Shown one piece after another: positions 1-8,087 of a DNA stretch of 64,000 bases; positions within the stretch are counted from its first letter, which is position 1; every line of letters starts with the position of its first letter. The position numbers were made by a program, and so were the translations under genes. The notes beneath the pieces were generated by a model, which made no database searches, was not told where the DNA came from, and worked only from the letters and a program-made list of their open reading frames with translations. This DNA is from Streptomyces sp. RKAG293 (GTDB taxonomy: Bacteria > Actinomycetota > Actinomycetes > Streptomycetales > Streptomycetaceae), in contig NZ_JAJOZB010000001.1 in NCBI RefSeq assembly GCF_023701745.1, positions 558,001 through 622,000 on the forward strand. The letters are read 5' to 3'.

Positions 1-1
1 G

Positions 2-367
2 GAGCGGGCCGCCGACGCCCAGCGGGCGCTGGCCGCCCAGGAGCGTGAGCACGCCGCGAGCGCCGCGGAACTCGCCGCGTACCAGGACCGGTCGGAGCGT
101 ATCCGCAGCGAACGCGGCGGGCAGCTCGCGTCCTTGCGGCGGTACGCCGCCGCCGACCGGGATCTGGCGCGCGCGTTGCAGACGCCGCAGGGCGCGCCCG
201 CCGGGACCGCCACCGAGGAGCAGCAGATCTCACTGGCGGAGGTGGAGACCGCCGCCGCCGACATCGAGCGGCGGCTGCGTGCGGCGGACGACGCGCTGAC
301 CCGGGTGCTGGCGGAGCGGGAGCTCCAGGACCGGGACGGGCGGTTCATGGTGCAGCGCACCGGCTGA
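2..367 (+). CDS. C-terminal part of an unidentified coiled-coil protein (5' end outside window)
   Basis: The frame is open from the first bases of the window to a TGA at 365-367, giving the last 121 residues of a longer protein. The visible part is rich in Ala, Glu, Arg and Gln with heptad-like spacing, as in a long coiled coil, and has no transmembrane segment or catalytic motif. It converges on the minus-strand operon that ends at 423, with a GC-rich hairpin between them. I do not recognise the family. The charged, helix-forming composition resembles the coiled-coil protein at 3109-4533, but I see no clear homology. Confidence 0.55.
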   Translation, partial: ERAADAQRALAAQEREHAASAAELAAYQDRSERIRSERGGQLASLRRYAAADRDLARALQTPQGAPAGTATEEQQISLAEVETAAADIERRLRAADDALTRVLAERELQDRDGRFMVQRTG

Positions 368-403
368 GGCGCCGGACCGCCGGCTGCACGGACGCCGTCG
401 GCC

Positions 404-420
404 GGGCGGCCGGGCCGCCC
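404..420. terminator. GC hairpin between convergent genes
   Basis: A 7-bp perfect inverted repeat (GGGCGGC / GCCGCCC) with a 3-nt loop lies between the stop of the + strand coiled-coil gene and the end of the minus-strand operon. There is no U-tract, as is usual in actinomycetes. It could terminate transcription from both sides. Confidence 0.4.
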
Positions 421-422
421 GC

Positions 423-2618
423 TCATCGTCTGCCCGGGTGCGTGCGGCCGGGCGGGTCCGGGACGTCGGCCGGGAGGAATTCGGAGGGGGCGGCCGGGCC
501 GGGTGCGTGCCGTGCGGGATCGTCGGGCTTCGCGAACTCTCCGCCGCCGCGCACGAAGCGGTCGGCCATCCGCCCCTCCATGGTCTCCAGCAACTTCCGG
601 ACCGTCCGCGCGTTGCCGAAGCCCCTGGGATCGGTCCGCTGGGAGTCCTCCAGCCAGGCGGCGGCCCGCTCGGGCACACCGGTTCCCAGGGTGCAGCCGT
701 CGGCGGCGGCCATCCGGCTCAGGATCTCCACCAGGTCCTTGATCGCGTAGTGCGGGAACGGCACCCGTTCGGCGAACCGCGACGGCAGCCCGGGGTTGCC
801 GGCCAGGAAGGCGTCCATCTCCCGTGGGTAGCCGGCCGCGATCACCACCAGCCGGCCCCGCCACTTCTCCATCTCCAGGGTCAGCGTGTCGAGCGCCTCG
901 GCCCCGTACCCCCCGTACTGGCTGTCCTGGACCAGGCTGTACGCCTCATCGATGAACAGCACGCCGTCGAGCGCGTCCTGTACGGCCTGTTGCACCATCG
1001 GTGCGGTCTGCCCGAGGTACGAGCCGACCAGGGTCGCCCGGCCGGCCTCCACCACATGGCCCTTGCGCAGCAGGCCCAGGTCGCGGAAGAGCGTCCCGAC
1101 CATCCGGGCCACCGTCGTCTTGCCGGTCCCCGGGGGCCCGGTGAACAGCAGGTGCGGGGCCGCGAACCCGCTCTGCCCCCTGGCCTGCCGCAGCCGCAGC
1201 CGGTTGGTGAGGCTGGTCAGCACCTCGCGGACCGGGCCGAGGCCGACGTAGGCGTCGAGTCCGGCCAGCAGCGCCGCCGGGTCGGGTGCCGGGCGGTCCA
1301 GGTACTCGGCGTAGCGCTCGGGGATGTCCTCGGGCAGCACCGGCTCCGTGACCCGCCGGCGGACCCGGGCCGCCCACCGCGTGAAGACGGCGTCGGCGAG
1401 GGTGCGCATGTCCCGTGCGTTGCCGAAGGCCTCGTCGCGCGTCTCGTGCAACCGGTCGACGATCTGCCGTAGTTGCGCCTCGGTCTCCTCGGCCGCGCGG
1501 GCGCCGTGACCGGCCAGCCGCCGCAGCGCGATGTCCGCCAGGACCTCCGCCGGGTAGTCGGGGAACCTGAGCACGTTGTCCTCGGGGAACCGGCTGGCCA
1601 GCCCGGGGTTCGCGGCGAGGAACTCGGCCATCTTGTCCGGATAGCCGGCCACCACCACGACCAGCCGTGCCCGGTCGTCCTCCATCCGCCGCAGCAGCAC
1701 CTGGATGGCCTCGCTCCCGAAACCGTCCTGCTGATCGCTGAGCCCGTACGCCTCGTCGATGAACAGCACCCCGTCCAGTGCCCGGTCGACGGTCGCATCG
1801 GTCAGCCCGGCCGTCTGGCCGACGAAGCCGGCCACCAGGTCCGGGAGCTTGGCCTCCACGACATGGCCCCGGCTCAGCAGCCCGAGATCGCGGTATATCT
1901 CGCCGACCAGCTTGGCCACCGTCGTCTTTCCGGTACCCGGGTTGCCGGTGAACACCAGGTGCAGGGAGGGCGGTTCGAAGCCGGCCGGGCGGCCGGCCCC
2001 CAGCTCCTCCATCGCCTCGACCACTCCGCGCAGCTGCTCGAAGTGGTTGCGGATCACGTCCATGCCCTGGAGTGCGTCCAGGCGTTCCCACGGGTCCCGG
2101 TGGTCGGTGACGGCGCCGCCACCGAGGATGTCGCGCACCACGGCGCCGTTCAGCGCGCGCTCCGGCGGGTTGGTCAGCTGCCGCAGCGACCCCCGCCAGG
2201 TGCGGGTGCTGCGCGGGTGGGTCGCCAGCGCCTTGACGATCGAGTCCAGCTCCCGCCAGTCCTCGATCCGCAGCCCCCACCGCAGCCGGGCCACATGGAT
2301 CAGCCGTTCCAGCTCCGCCCCCTGCGGGTGATCGATCCGCACCGTGCCGGGCCGGCCCGACAGCGCGGCCTGGCCGCGGACGAACGTCTCCAGCAGGGGG
2401 AAGTGCCGGCGTGCCTCCACGTACTGCGCCACGTCCTCCAGCGACGGTTTCCGGAAGACCATCACCCACAGGTTCCCGTCGTCGCCGTGCTGGGCCCACT
2501 GGGCCATCGCGCTCGCCAGCGGGCGGGCCGCCTCGGTGTGTTCCAGAAGTTCCTCGGCGAAGGAGAACACCACCGCGGTCCGGGGCCGTGCCCGCTGGAG
2601 ATAGCCGAGCAGTGTCAT
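423..2618 (-). CDS. Double AAA+ ATPase, CbxX/CfqX (SpoVK-like) family
   Basis: The product from ATG 2618 is 731 aa. After a roughly 200-residue N-terminal region come two AAA+ modules. AAA1 has Walker A GNPGTGKTT (about 225-233) and Walker B VLFIDEAY (about 285). AAA2 has Walker A GPPGTGKTT (about 496) and a second VLFIDEAY (about 553). Both modules have the CbxX/CfqX signature 'GHVVEA' just after Walker A, a family that includes SpoVK and the ESX ATPase EccA. It probably remodels protein partners using ATP. Its ATG overlaps the stop of the 2618-3112 frame (TGATG). The reading frame also stays open upstream, where residues such as GWSDPFGVM look coding, so this is probably the C-terminal part of a longer gene broken by a one-base deletion near 2684-2688. 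It is the last gene of the operon. Confidence 0.85.
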   Translation of the reverse strand: MTLLGYLQRARPRTAVVFSFAEELLEHTEAARPLASAMAQWAQHGDDGNLWVMVFRKPSLEDVAQYVEARRHFPLLETFVRGQAALSGRPGTVRIDHPQGAELERLIHVARLRWGLRIEDWRELDSIVKALATHPRSTRTWRGSLRQLTNPPERALNGAVVRDILGGGAVTDHRDPWERLDALQGMDVIRNHFEQLRGVVEAMEELGAGRPAGFEPPSLHLVFTGNPGTGKTTVAKLVGEIYRDLGLLSRGHVVEAKLPDLVAGFVGQTAGLTDATVDRALDGVLFIDEAYGLSDQQDGFGSEAIQVLLRRMEDDRARLVVVVAGYPDKMAEFLAANPGLASRFPEDNVLRFPDYPAEVLADIALRRLAGHGARAAEETEAQLRQIVDRLHETRDEAFGNARDMRTLADAVFTRWAARVRRRVTEPVLPEDIPERYAEYLDRPAPDPAALLAGLDAYVGLGPVREVLTSLTNRLRLRQARGQSGFAAPHLLFTGPPGTGKTTVARMVGTLFRDLGLLRKGHVVEAGRATLVGSYLGQTAPMVQQAVQDALDGVLFIDEAYSLVQDSQYGGYGAEALDTLTLEMEKWRGRLVVIAAGYPREMDAFLAGNPGLPSRFAERVPFPHYAIKDLVEILSRMAAADGCTLGTGVPERAAAWLEDSQRTDPRGFGNARTVRKLLETMEGRMADRFVRGGGEFAKPDDPARHAPGPAAPSEFLPADVPDPPGRTHPGRR

Positions 2619-3112
2619 CACCCCGAACGGGTCGCTCCAGCCCGGCGCCGGTGCCACCGGCGTCCCGTCCGCGCCGGGCCGCCGGGGGCCGGTGGCGGGG
2701 CGGCGCCCGAGCCGGGAGCGGTGCCCGGGCTCGCGTTTTGGTGCGGGGCGCGGAAGCCCGGCACCACCAGATTGCCCATCGGACCCCGCATCCCCGGCGT
2801 GCGCATGGCCCCGGGACCGCCGGCGGCCGGCCGCCGTCCCGTGCCGCCGCCCCGGACCGACAGGTCGCGGGACCTGGTGTCCAGGAAGTACACCGGGTGC
2901 TGCAGGGAGCAGAAGGCGATCCGCTCGTACCCTTCGGCCCGCAGCAGTTGCCACAGGGTCTGTTCCAGGTCGCACACGAGGTAGGCGCTGTTGACGAAGA
3001 CGTCGCTGACCCCCGGGCCGTACAGCACGGTGAACGGCTCGCCGCTGCGCAGTGCGGCGCCGGCGAACCGCTCCACCGTCGGCCCGGGCACGACGGGCGG
3101 CGCCTGCGTCAT
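2618..3112 (-). CDS. N-terminal part of the AAA+ ATPase gene, in another frame
   Basis: The frame encodes 164 aa, starting at an ATG that overlaps the stop of the upstream coiled-coil gene (ATGA). Residues 1 to about 80 look genuinely coding (VFVNSAYLVCDLEQTLW, then a 'SLQHPVYFLD' stretch). A Gly/Pro-rich linker follows, and the last 20 or so residues become Arg-rich like an out-of-frame shadow. Adding one C to the run at 2684-2688 (minus-strand CCCCC) joins this frame to the AAA+ frame as one protein of about 896 aa. The alternative is two coupled genes joined by TGATG. I favour a split single gene. Confidence 0.6.
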   Translation of the reverse strand: MTQAPPVVPGPTVERFAGAALRSGEPFTVLYGPGVSDVFVNSAYLVCDLEQTLWQLLRAEGYERIAFCSLQHPVYFLDTRSRDLSVRGGGTGRRPAAGGPGAMRTPGMRGPMGNLVVPGFRAPHQNASPGTAPGSGAAPPPAPGGPARTGRRWHRRRAGATRSG

Positions 3113-4533
3113 ACGCCGCCCGCCCCGGGGCGCGACTGCCCCTTCCGCAGTGTCTGGTTCTGTTCCGTGGCCCGGGTGCGCCGCTCCGCCTCCGCGCGGT
3201 GCCGCTCGATGTCCAGCAGCTCCGGGTCGGGTGCTCCCGGCTCGGACACCGGCCGGGACGCGTTGTGGCCCTCGCCCTTGAGCGCCTCCTGGATCGCCTC
3301 GGCCCGGCCCCGCAGCTCCGCCTCCGAGGTGACGTCATGGTCGTAGGACAGCACCCGCACCACGCACTCGCCGGAGTCCCGGGCCGCCTGCGAGATGTCC
3401 AGCACGATCTCGTTGCCGTTGTCGTGCTGGAGCTTGGCGTAGTAGGCGCCCCGGGGGTCGGCGTCCTGGTACTCGCCGTCCACGAAATCGTAGAAGGCCA
3501 GCTCGCCGAGGGTCTGGGCCACCGCGTCCGCCAGGTTGACCCGGATCTGCGAGGCCAGGTGCCGCATGCCCGCCTGTGCGACCGTGTCGCCGAGGGTGCG
3601 CTCCAGCCGGGGCGCCTCCCGCTCGCGCAGGCCGTGCAGCGCCTCGACGTCCGTCCCGTCGTCCCGGGCCTGGGACAGTCCGTCGGCCGTCTCCTGCCGC
3701 AGACCGTCCAGTTCGTCCCTGGACCAGAACTCGACGTCGAGCGTGAAGCCCTCCATCGCGGTTCCGTCGGCCCCCAGCACCGGCCGCTCCAGGTTGCCCT
3801 CGATCAGCCGCTCCACCCGCACCAGCGACTCGACCGCCGCGGTCTGGGCCGAGCACCGCTCCAGTTCGCGCTGCTCGGTGTCCACCCGCAGCTCGCTCAG
3901 CGAGTGGTACGTCTCCTGCGCGAGCGCCAGCGCGGCGTCGAACCGGCCCTGTGCCAGGTTCTGCCCGGCGGTGGCCAGCCGGGCCTGGAGCCGTTCCAGC
4001 TCCTGCGGCGCGTACCGCTCGTGCAGCCCGGCCTCCGCGATCAGCCCGGCCATCACGTTCGCGTCCGCCAGCCAGGCCCGTACCGTCTCCTCGGCCCGCG
4101 CCCGGTCCTCCTTCATGATGTCGATGTCCGCGGCCAGCCGGGCCGTCTCCGCGCGCCGCTCGGCCCGTTCGGCGGCGAGTGCCTGCCGGACCTGTGCCTG
4201 CTGCTCGGCGAGCGCCTGTCGGGTCTCCTCCCGCAACCGGCCTGCCGTCGCGGCCAGTTCCCGGTGCAGGTCCTTCGCCTGTTCCTGCAGCCGCCGGGTG
4301 GTGTCGGCCTCCAACCGCCGGGTCTGCTGGCTGAGTTCGCCCATCGCCGCTTCGTGCCGCTGCTGGCGCTCCGACACCCGGGCGAAGGTCCGGTCGAGGT
4401 CGGCACGCGTCTGCGACCGTATGTCCTCGACCAGGCCCGGAAGGGTGCTCAGTACCTCCTTCAGCTGCTGCGCCTTGCGTTGGACGCGGTACCACTCCGC
4501 CTCGTCGACCGAGATGCGCTTCCTACCGCTCAT
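3109..4533 (-). CDS. Large coiled-coil protein of unknown function
   Basis: The product is 474 aa. Residues about 15-200 are almost continuous charged helix rich in Gln, Arg, Glu and Ala, predicting a long coiled coil. Residues about 200-420 look globular and mixed alpha/beta, including a segment reading YDFVDGEYQD and a strand-rich stretch around VLDISQAARDSGECVVRVL. The C-terminus is polar and disordered. No signal peptide, membrane segment or enzyme motif is visible. The start overlaps the radical SAM gene by 11 bp and the end overlaps the next start by ATGA, so it is translationally coupled within the operon. A scaffold role between the ATPase and the other components is an inference. I do not recognise a named family. 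Confidence 0.8.
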   Translation of the reverse strand: MSGRKRISVDEAEWYRVQRKAQQLKEVLSTLPGLVEDIRSQTRADLDRTFARVSERQQRHEAAMGELSQQTRRLEADTTRRLQEQAKDLHRELAATAGRLREETRQALAEQQAQVRQALAAERAERRAETARLAADIDIMKEDRARAEETVRAWLADANVMAGLIAEAGLHERYAPQELERLQARLATAGQNLAQGRFDAALALAQETYHSLSELRVDTEQRELERCSAQTAAVESLVRVERLIEGNLERPVLGADGTAMEGFTLDVEFWSRDELDGLRQETADGLSQARDDGTDVEALHGLREREAPRLERTLGDTVAQAGMRHLASQIRVNLADAVAQTLGELAFYDFVDGEYQDADPRGAYYAKLQHDNGNEIVLDISQAARDSGECVVRVLSYDHDVTSEAELRGRAEAIQEALKGEGHNASRPVSEPGAPDPELLDIERHRAEAERRTRATEQNQTLRKGQSRPGAGGV

Positions 4534-5185
4534 CGTTCTCCAGCTCCCTTCCGGGGGACGTGCGGCCGCGGACGGAGTCGACCGCGGTGTCGAAGGCGGC
4601 CAGCAGCCCGGGCGGCGGTACGCCGATGAGCAGGGCCTCCCGGCCGGTGACCGCGATCTCGGCGGTCCGCGGTCGGTCGCCGAAGTCGTAGCCCTGGCCG
4701 GCCAGCCGCCCGGTCAGGTGGTGGACCCGCTGGTTGGAACTGCCGCGCAGGCCACGGCCGTCGTCGAGCGCGGCGACGTACCGGCCGTCGATCAGCACGT
4801 CCACCGCCGCCAGCAGGTCCGGCACACCCGGTGTCGGCGGGCGGGCGCGCAGGGCCGGCAGCCGGTGCCCGGTGAAGCAGATCAGCGACACGTCCCTGAC
4901 CTCCCGTGCCAGCCGGACCACTTCGGCGAGGCCGGCTGCCTGCTCCATCGGCTCGCCGCCGGAGAACGTCAGCCCGGTCACCCGGGGGTCTGCCAGCAGC
5001 TCCGCCGCCAGCTCCCGCGGGGTGGCCCGGCGGGCCTCGTGGAACGGGATCCAGTCCGGCGACATGCAGCCGGCGCAGTCGAACGGGCAGCCCTGCACCC
5101 ACAGCACCGACCGCACCCCGGGTCCCAGCGCCTCGGTGCCGACCCGGATGGCCGCCACGTTCAGCGCCGCGCCGGCGCCGTTCAC
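4523..5185 (-). CDS. Radical SAM / 4Fe-4S activating-type protein
   Basis: The product is 220 aa from a GTG that overlaps the upstream stop (GTGA at 5182-5185). A CxxxCxxC cluster motif (CPFDCAGC, Cys33, Cys37, Cys40) binds the SAM-chelating 4Fe-4S cluster, and FSGGEP near residue 74 is the usual GGE motif. Size and layout match the compact PflA/NrdG-type activating enzymes. No glycyl-radical enzyme or anaerobic nucleotide reductase is nearby, so the substrate is more likely another product of this operon, perhaps by peptide or nucleotide modification. That is inference. A larger frame continues upstream without a stop, but it is antisense-like Ala/Arg/Gly-rich and overlaps the vWA gene; the GTG start fits the coupling. 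Confidence 0.82.
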   Translation of the reverse strand: MNGAGAALNVAAIRVGTEALGPGVRSVLWVQGCPFDCAGCMSPDWIPFHEARRATPRELAAELLADPRVTGLTFSGGEPMEQAAGLAEVVRLAREVRDVSLICFTGHRLPALRARPPTPGVPDLLAAVDVLIDGRYVAALDDGRGLRGSSNQRVHHLTGRLAGQGYDFGDRPRTAEIAVTGREALLIGVPPPGLLAAFDTAVDSVRGRTSPGRELENDER

Positions 5186-6762
5186 CGGGCCCGTCCGCCG
5201 ACCGGGACCTTGCCCGTCACCGGCGCCGGCTCGTGGGTGAACCGCACCCCGTTGATCACCACGTGCCCGCCGGGCACGCAGGTGGCCCTGCTCTCCCGGG
5301 CGATCGAGCCGTCCGGGGTGTACCGGATCAGCAGGTCGACCCGCGCGCCCCGGTCCGTCATCCGCCGCCGGCCCCGCACCCGGCCGTCGCCGCCGACCGT
5401 CGTCGGCCGCAGCCGCCGGCCGCGCCCGGCCAGCGCTATCCGCTCCGGGATCTGCGGGTCCAACGCCCGGACCAGCAGCAGCGTGCCGGTCAGCCGGGGC
5501 CGGTGCGACCGCCGCCACACCAGCCAGCCGATCAGCAGCGCCAGTGCCAGACCGCCCAGCAGGGCGGGCAGCAGGACCGCGGAGCCCACCGTGGCCCGCA
5601 GCGGCACCGCCGCCCCGGTGACCCGCACCTCCCGCGGGACGCCCAGCGAGATGTCGGGGGCGAGCGGCTGCTCCCAGGGCGAACCGACCCGCCCGGTCAG
5701 CCGCAGCACGGCGTTCGCGTCCTCGGTCCGCCGGAACGGCACCGGTCCCGCGGACAGCTTGCCCCGCAGTTGCACGTCGAAGGTCCGGGACGTGCCCGGT
5801 TGCAGCGTCACCTCGTCCGGCAGCCCGCTGACCGTGATCGACGCGTCCGCGACGGACGCCCGCAGCCCGGTGACGGTCAGCGGCACCCGGCTGGTGGTGG
5901 ACCGCAGCGTCAGGTGCTCGGTGGCCGAGCCGTCGGTGAGGTCGGCCCGGCCGTCGCCCGCCCAACCGGCCGTCATCCCTTTGCCCTTGTCCCCGGCGAG
6001 CAGCAGCGCCGCCTGCCGGGCCCGGGTCCGGTCACCGGCCCGGGCCAGATAGCCGCCTAGGTCCTGGATGTTCTCCGGCCGCAGCTCCGTGGTGTCGGGA
6101 ACGACGGTCCCGAGCAGGTCCGCGCCGGACGCCCCGGTGCCCAGCGGCAGTGCGTAGCCCGCCAGTTCGGCCCGTTTGCCGATCGCGGCCGCGCGCTGTG
6201 CCAGCGCCGTCCAGGCCGGTCCGGTGGACTTCGGGTAGCGCGAGCCCGGGGCCGGGTCCTGCTGCCCGTCGGTGAGCAGGACGACGGATGCCACCGGAGA
6301 GGCGTTGCCCCGTTCCAGCTCGGCGAGCGCCTTGTCCAGAGCGGCACCGATGTCGGTGGCCCCCTGCGGATTGGGCCCGGCGGGCAGATGGGACATGATC
6401 GCCGCGGTGTCGCCCGCGGAGCCGATGTACTGGATCTGCGGGCGGGAGTCGAAGGTGATGAGCTCGACGTGGTCCTTGGGCGTGAGGCCGTCCAGGAAGG
6501 GGCGGAGCGTGGCACGGACCGTGTCGTAGCGGCCGTCCTGGGTCATCGACCCCGACGTGTCCACCAGGATCGCGTAGTCGGCGGGCTCCTGGCCCAGCTG
6601 CAGCGCCTGGTAGACCTCCGCCCGGGTCGGGTGGGCCGCGTCGGCCGGCACGGCCTGGGCCGGCGCCGCCGCCAGTGCCGGGGCGGCCAGTAACGCGATG
6701 CTGAGTACGGCGGCGCACCTGCGGACGGTACGGAGCGCCCGCGGTCGGACGGTGTACTTCAC
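5182..6762 (-). CDS. Secreted, membrane-anchored von Willebrand factor A domain protein
   Basis: The product is 526 aa. The N-terminus is a Sec signal peptide (Arg-rich start, hydrophobic core about 17-33, Ala-rich cleavage region). A vWA domain follows with MIDAS motif DTSGSM (Asp68, Ser70, Ser72) and a later LTDGQQD loop. A beta-rich region precedes one transmembrane helix (around residues 390-410, ending in WLVWRR), and a short C-terminal domain faces the cytoplasm. The topology puts the metal-binding vWA outside the membrane and a tail inside. Four-base overlaps link it to the Hsp70-like gene upstream (ATGA at 6759-6762) and the radical SAM gene downstream. It may sense or bind an extracytoplasmic ligand for the operon; this is inference. 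Confidence 0.85.
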   Translation of the reverse strand: MKYTVRPRALRTVRRCAAVLSIALLAAPALAAAPAQAVPADAAHPTRAEVYQALQLGQEPADYAILVDTSGSMTQDGRYDTVRATLRPFLDGLTPKDHVELITFDSRPQIQYIGSAGDTAAIMSHLPAGPNPQGATDIGAALDKALAELERGNASPVASVVLLTDGQQDPAPGSRYPKSTGPAWTALAQRAAAIGKRAELAGYALPLGTGASGADLLGTVVPDTTELRPENIQDLGGYLARAGDRTRARQAALLLAGDKGKGMTAGWAGDGRADLTDGSATEHLTLRSTTSRVPLTVTGLRASVADASITVSGLPDEVTLQPGTSRTFDVQLRGKLSAGPVPFRRTEDANAVLRLTGRVGSPWEQPLAPDISLGVPREVRVTGAAVPLRATVGSAVLLPALLGGLALALLIGWLVWRRSHRPRLTGTLLLVRALDPQIPERIALAGRGRRLRPTTVGGDGRVRGRRRMTDRGARVDLLIRYTPDGSIARESRATCVPGGHVVINGVRFTHEPAPVTGKVPVGGRAR

Positions 6763-8087
6763 GAACGCACTTCCTTCAGGTCGGTCGGCAGACTGCCGAG
6801 CGGGTATTCGCTGGGCGCCCCCGTGCCCAGCGGTTGCAGCACCAGGCGCGCCGTCCCGTCGACGGCGACGCGCACGCCCACATGGAAGCGGTCGCCCTCG
6901 CCGCCGTCAGGCAGCAGCAGGGTCTGTACCGGCGCGGTGCGGCGCCCCGCTGTGTCGCGCACCCGCACCCGCACCGGTCGCCCGGCGGCGGTGCCCTCCG
7001 GCCCGGTCCGCAGCCGGACCCGCTGCCCGTCGGCCTCCGCGAAGACGGTGGCGCCGCCCGGCTCCAGCGCCCCGGCCGCGCTCAGCAGCAGCTCTTCGTC
7101 CCGCGGCCGGCCCGCCACCGTGCGGTGGGTACCGACGCACACGGCGTACGGGTAGCGGTCCGCGGGATCGATCCGTCCTGCGGCGACCAGGGCGGCCCCG
7201 TAGACGGCGGCCAGCGCGGGGTCCACCCCGGCCGGCAGCGCGACGGACTCCCCCTGGCGCTCCGTCAGATGCCGGACCAGCGGCAGGAAGCGGGCGGCGC
7301 CACCCACCACGACCGCCGCGCCGCGCGGCTGATCGTCGGACGCCTCGTCCAGCACCTGGTCCAGGCAGGTGGTGAGCCGCGCCAGGGCCCGGAGCACCGC
7401 ACCCGCGGTGATCTCCCGACCGGCCACCTGGTGCACGGCGAGGTCGTGGTAGCGGTCCGGATGCGACTGCGCCTGGGTCAGCATCACGTCCAGCCGCAGC
7501 GCGGCACCGTCCGCCTCCCGTACGGCCGCGAGTGCCTGGCGCTGTGCCTCCTCGGCAGGCAGTCCCGCCGACAGCAGCAGGGCCGCGTCGAATCCGGCGG
7601 CGTAGCCGTCGGCGGGCGCCTGCCGCGCGTCGCCGGTCACCGCCACCGTTCCGGGCGTGACGGCGCACACCGCGACCCGCGCCTCGGTCGCGCCCAGGTC
7701 GCACACCGCGTACCGGCCGGCCGTCACCGTGCCGGTGTGCCGCAGCAGCGCCAGCACCGCGTGCGGGGTGCCCAATGCCCGGAACCGCGGCGCCCGGCCG
7801 GTGCCGTGCAGCGCGGTCAGCGTGTCCGCGCCCCGGCGGGCGTGCTCGGCCCGGTCCCGCTGCGGGACGACCAGCACCACCTGGTCGGGGACGCCGTGCG
7901 CGTCGCGGTACGCGGTGTACGCCGCGCGCAGCGCGGTGGTGCGGTGCGTGCCGCCCGGCTCGGCCGGCGCCGGCAGGCCCTCCCCCGGCACCGCCCCGGG
8001 CAGCCCGACCAGTTCGGCGGTTCCGTGCGGGCCGATGTGCGCGATGCGGACGTAACGGGCGCCGACGTCCACGGCGATGGCGCTCAC
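6759..8087 (-). CDS. Hsp70/actin-like ATPase
   Basis: The product is 442 aa from a GTG overlapping the upstream stop (GTGA). The N-terminal phosphate loop IAVDVGARYVRI, the second phosphate motif VCDLGATEARVAV and the adenosine motif VVVGGAARFLPLV place it in the Hsp70/actin ATPase superfamily. It lacks the full substrate-binding and lid domains of DnaK; about 90 residues of beta-rich sequence follow the ATPase core. These short Hsp70-like proteins are frequent in actinomycete signalling and conflict operons. It is probably a nucleotide switch or a dedicated chaperone for operon partners. The large frame continuing upstream to 8570 is out-of-frame shadow of the next gene. Confidence 0.82.
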   Translation of the reverse strand: MSAIAVDVGARYVRIAHIGPHGTAELVGLPGAVPGEGLPAPAEPGGTHRTTALRAAYTAYRDAHGVPDQVVLVVPQRDRAEHARRGADTLTALHGTGRAPRFRALGTPHAVLALLRHTGTVTAGRYAVCDLGATEARVAVCAVTPGTVAVTGDARQAPADGYAAGFDAALLLSAGLPAEEAQRQALAAVREADGAALRLDVMLTQAQSHPDRYHDLAVHQVAGREITAGAVLRALARLTTCLDQVLDEASDDQPRGAAVVVGGAARFLPLVRHLTERQGESVALPAGVDPALAAVYGAALVAAGRIDPADRYPYAVCVGTHRTVAGRPRDEELLLSAAGALEPGGATVFAEADGQRVRLRTGPEGTAAGRPVRVRVRDTAGRRTAPVQTLLLPDGGEGDRFHVGVRVAVDGTARLVLQPLGTGAPSEYPLGSLPTDLKEVRS

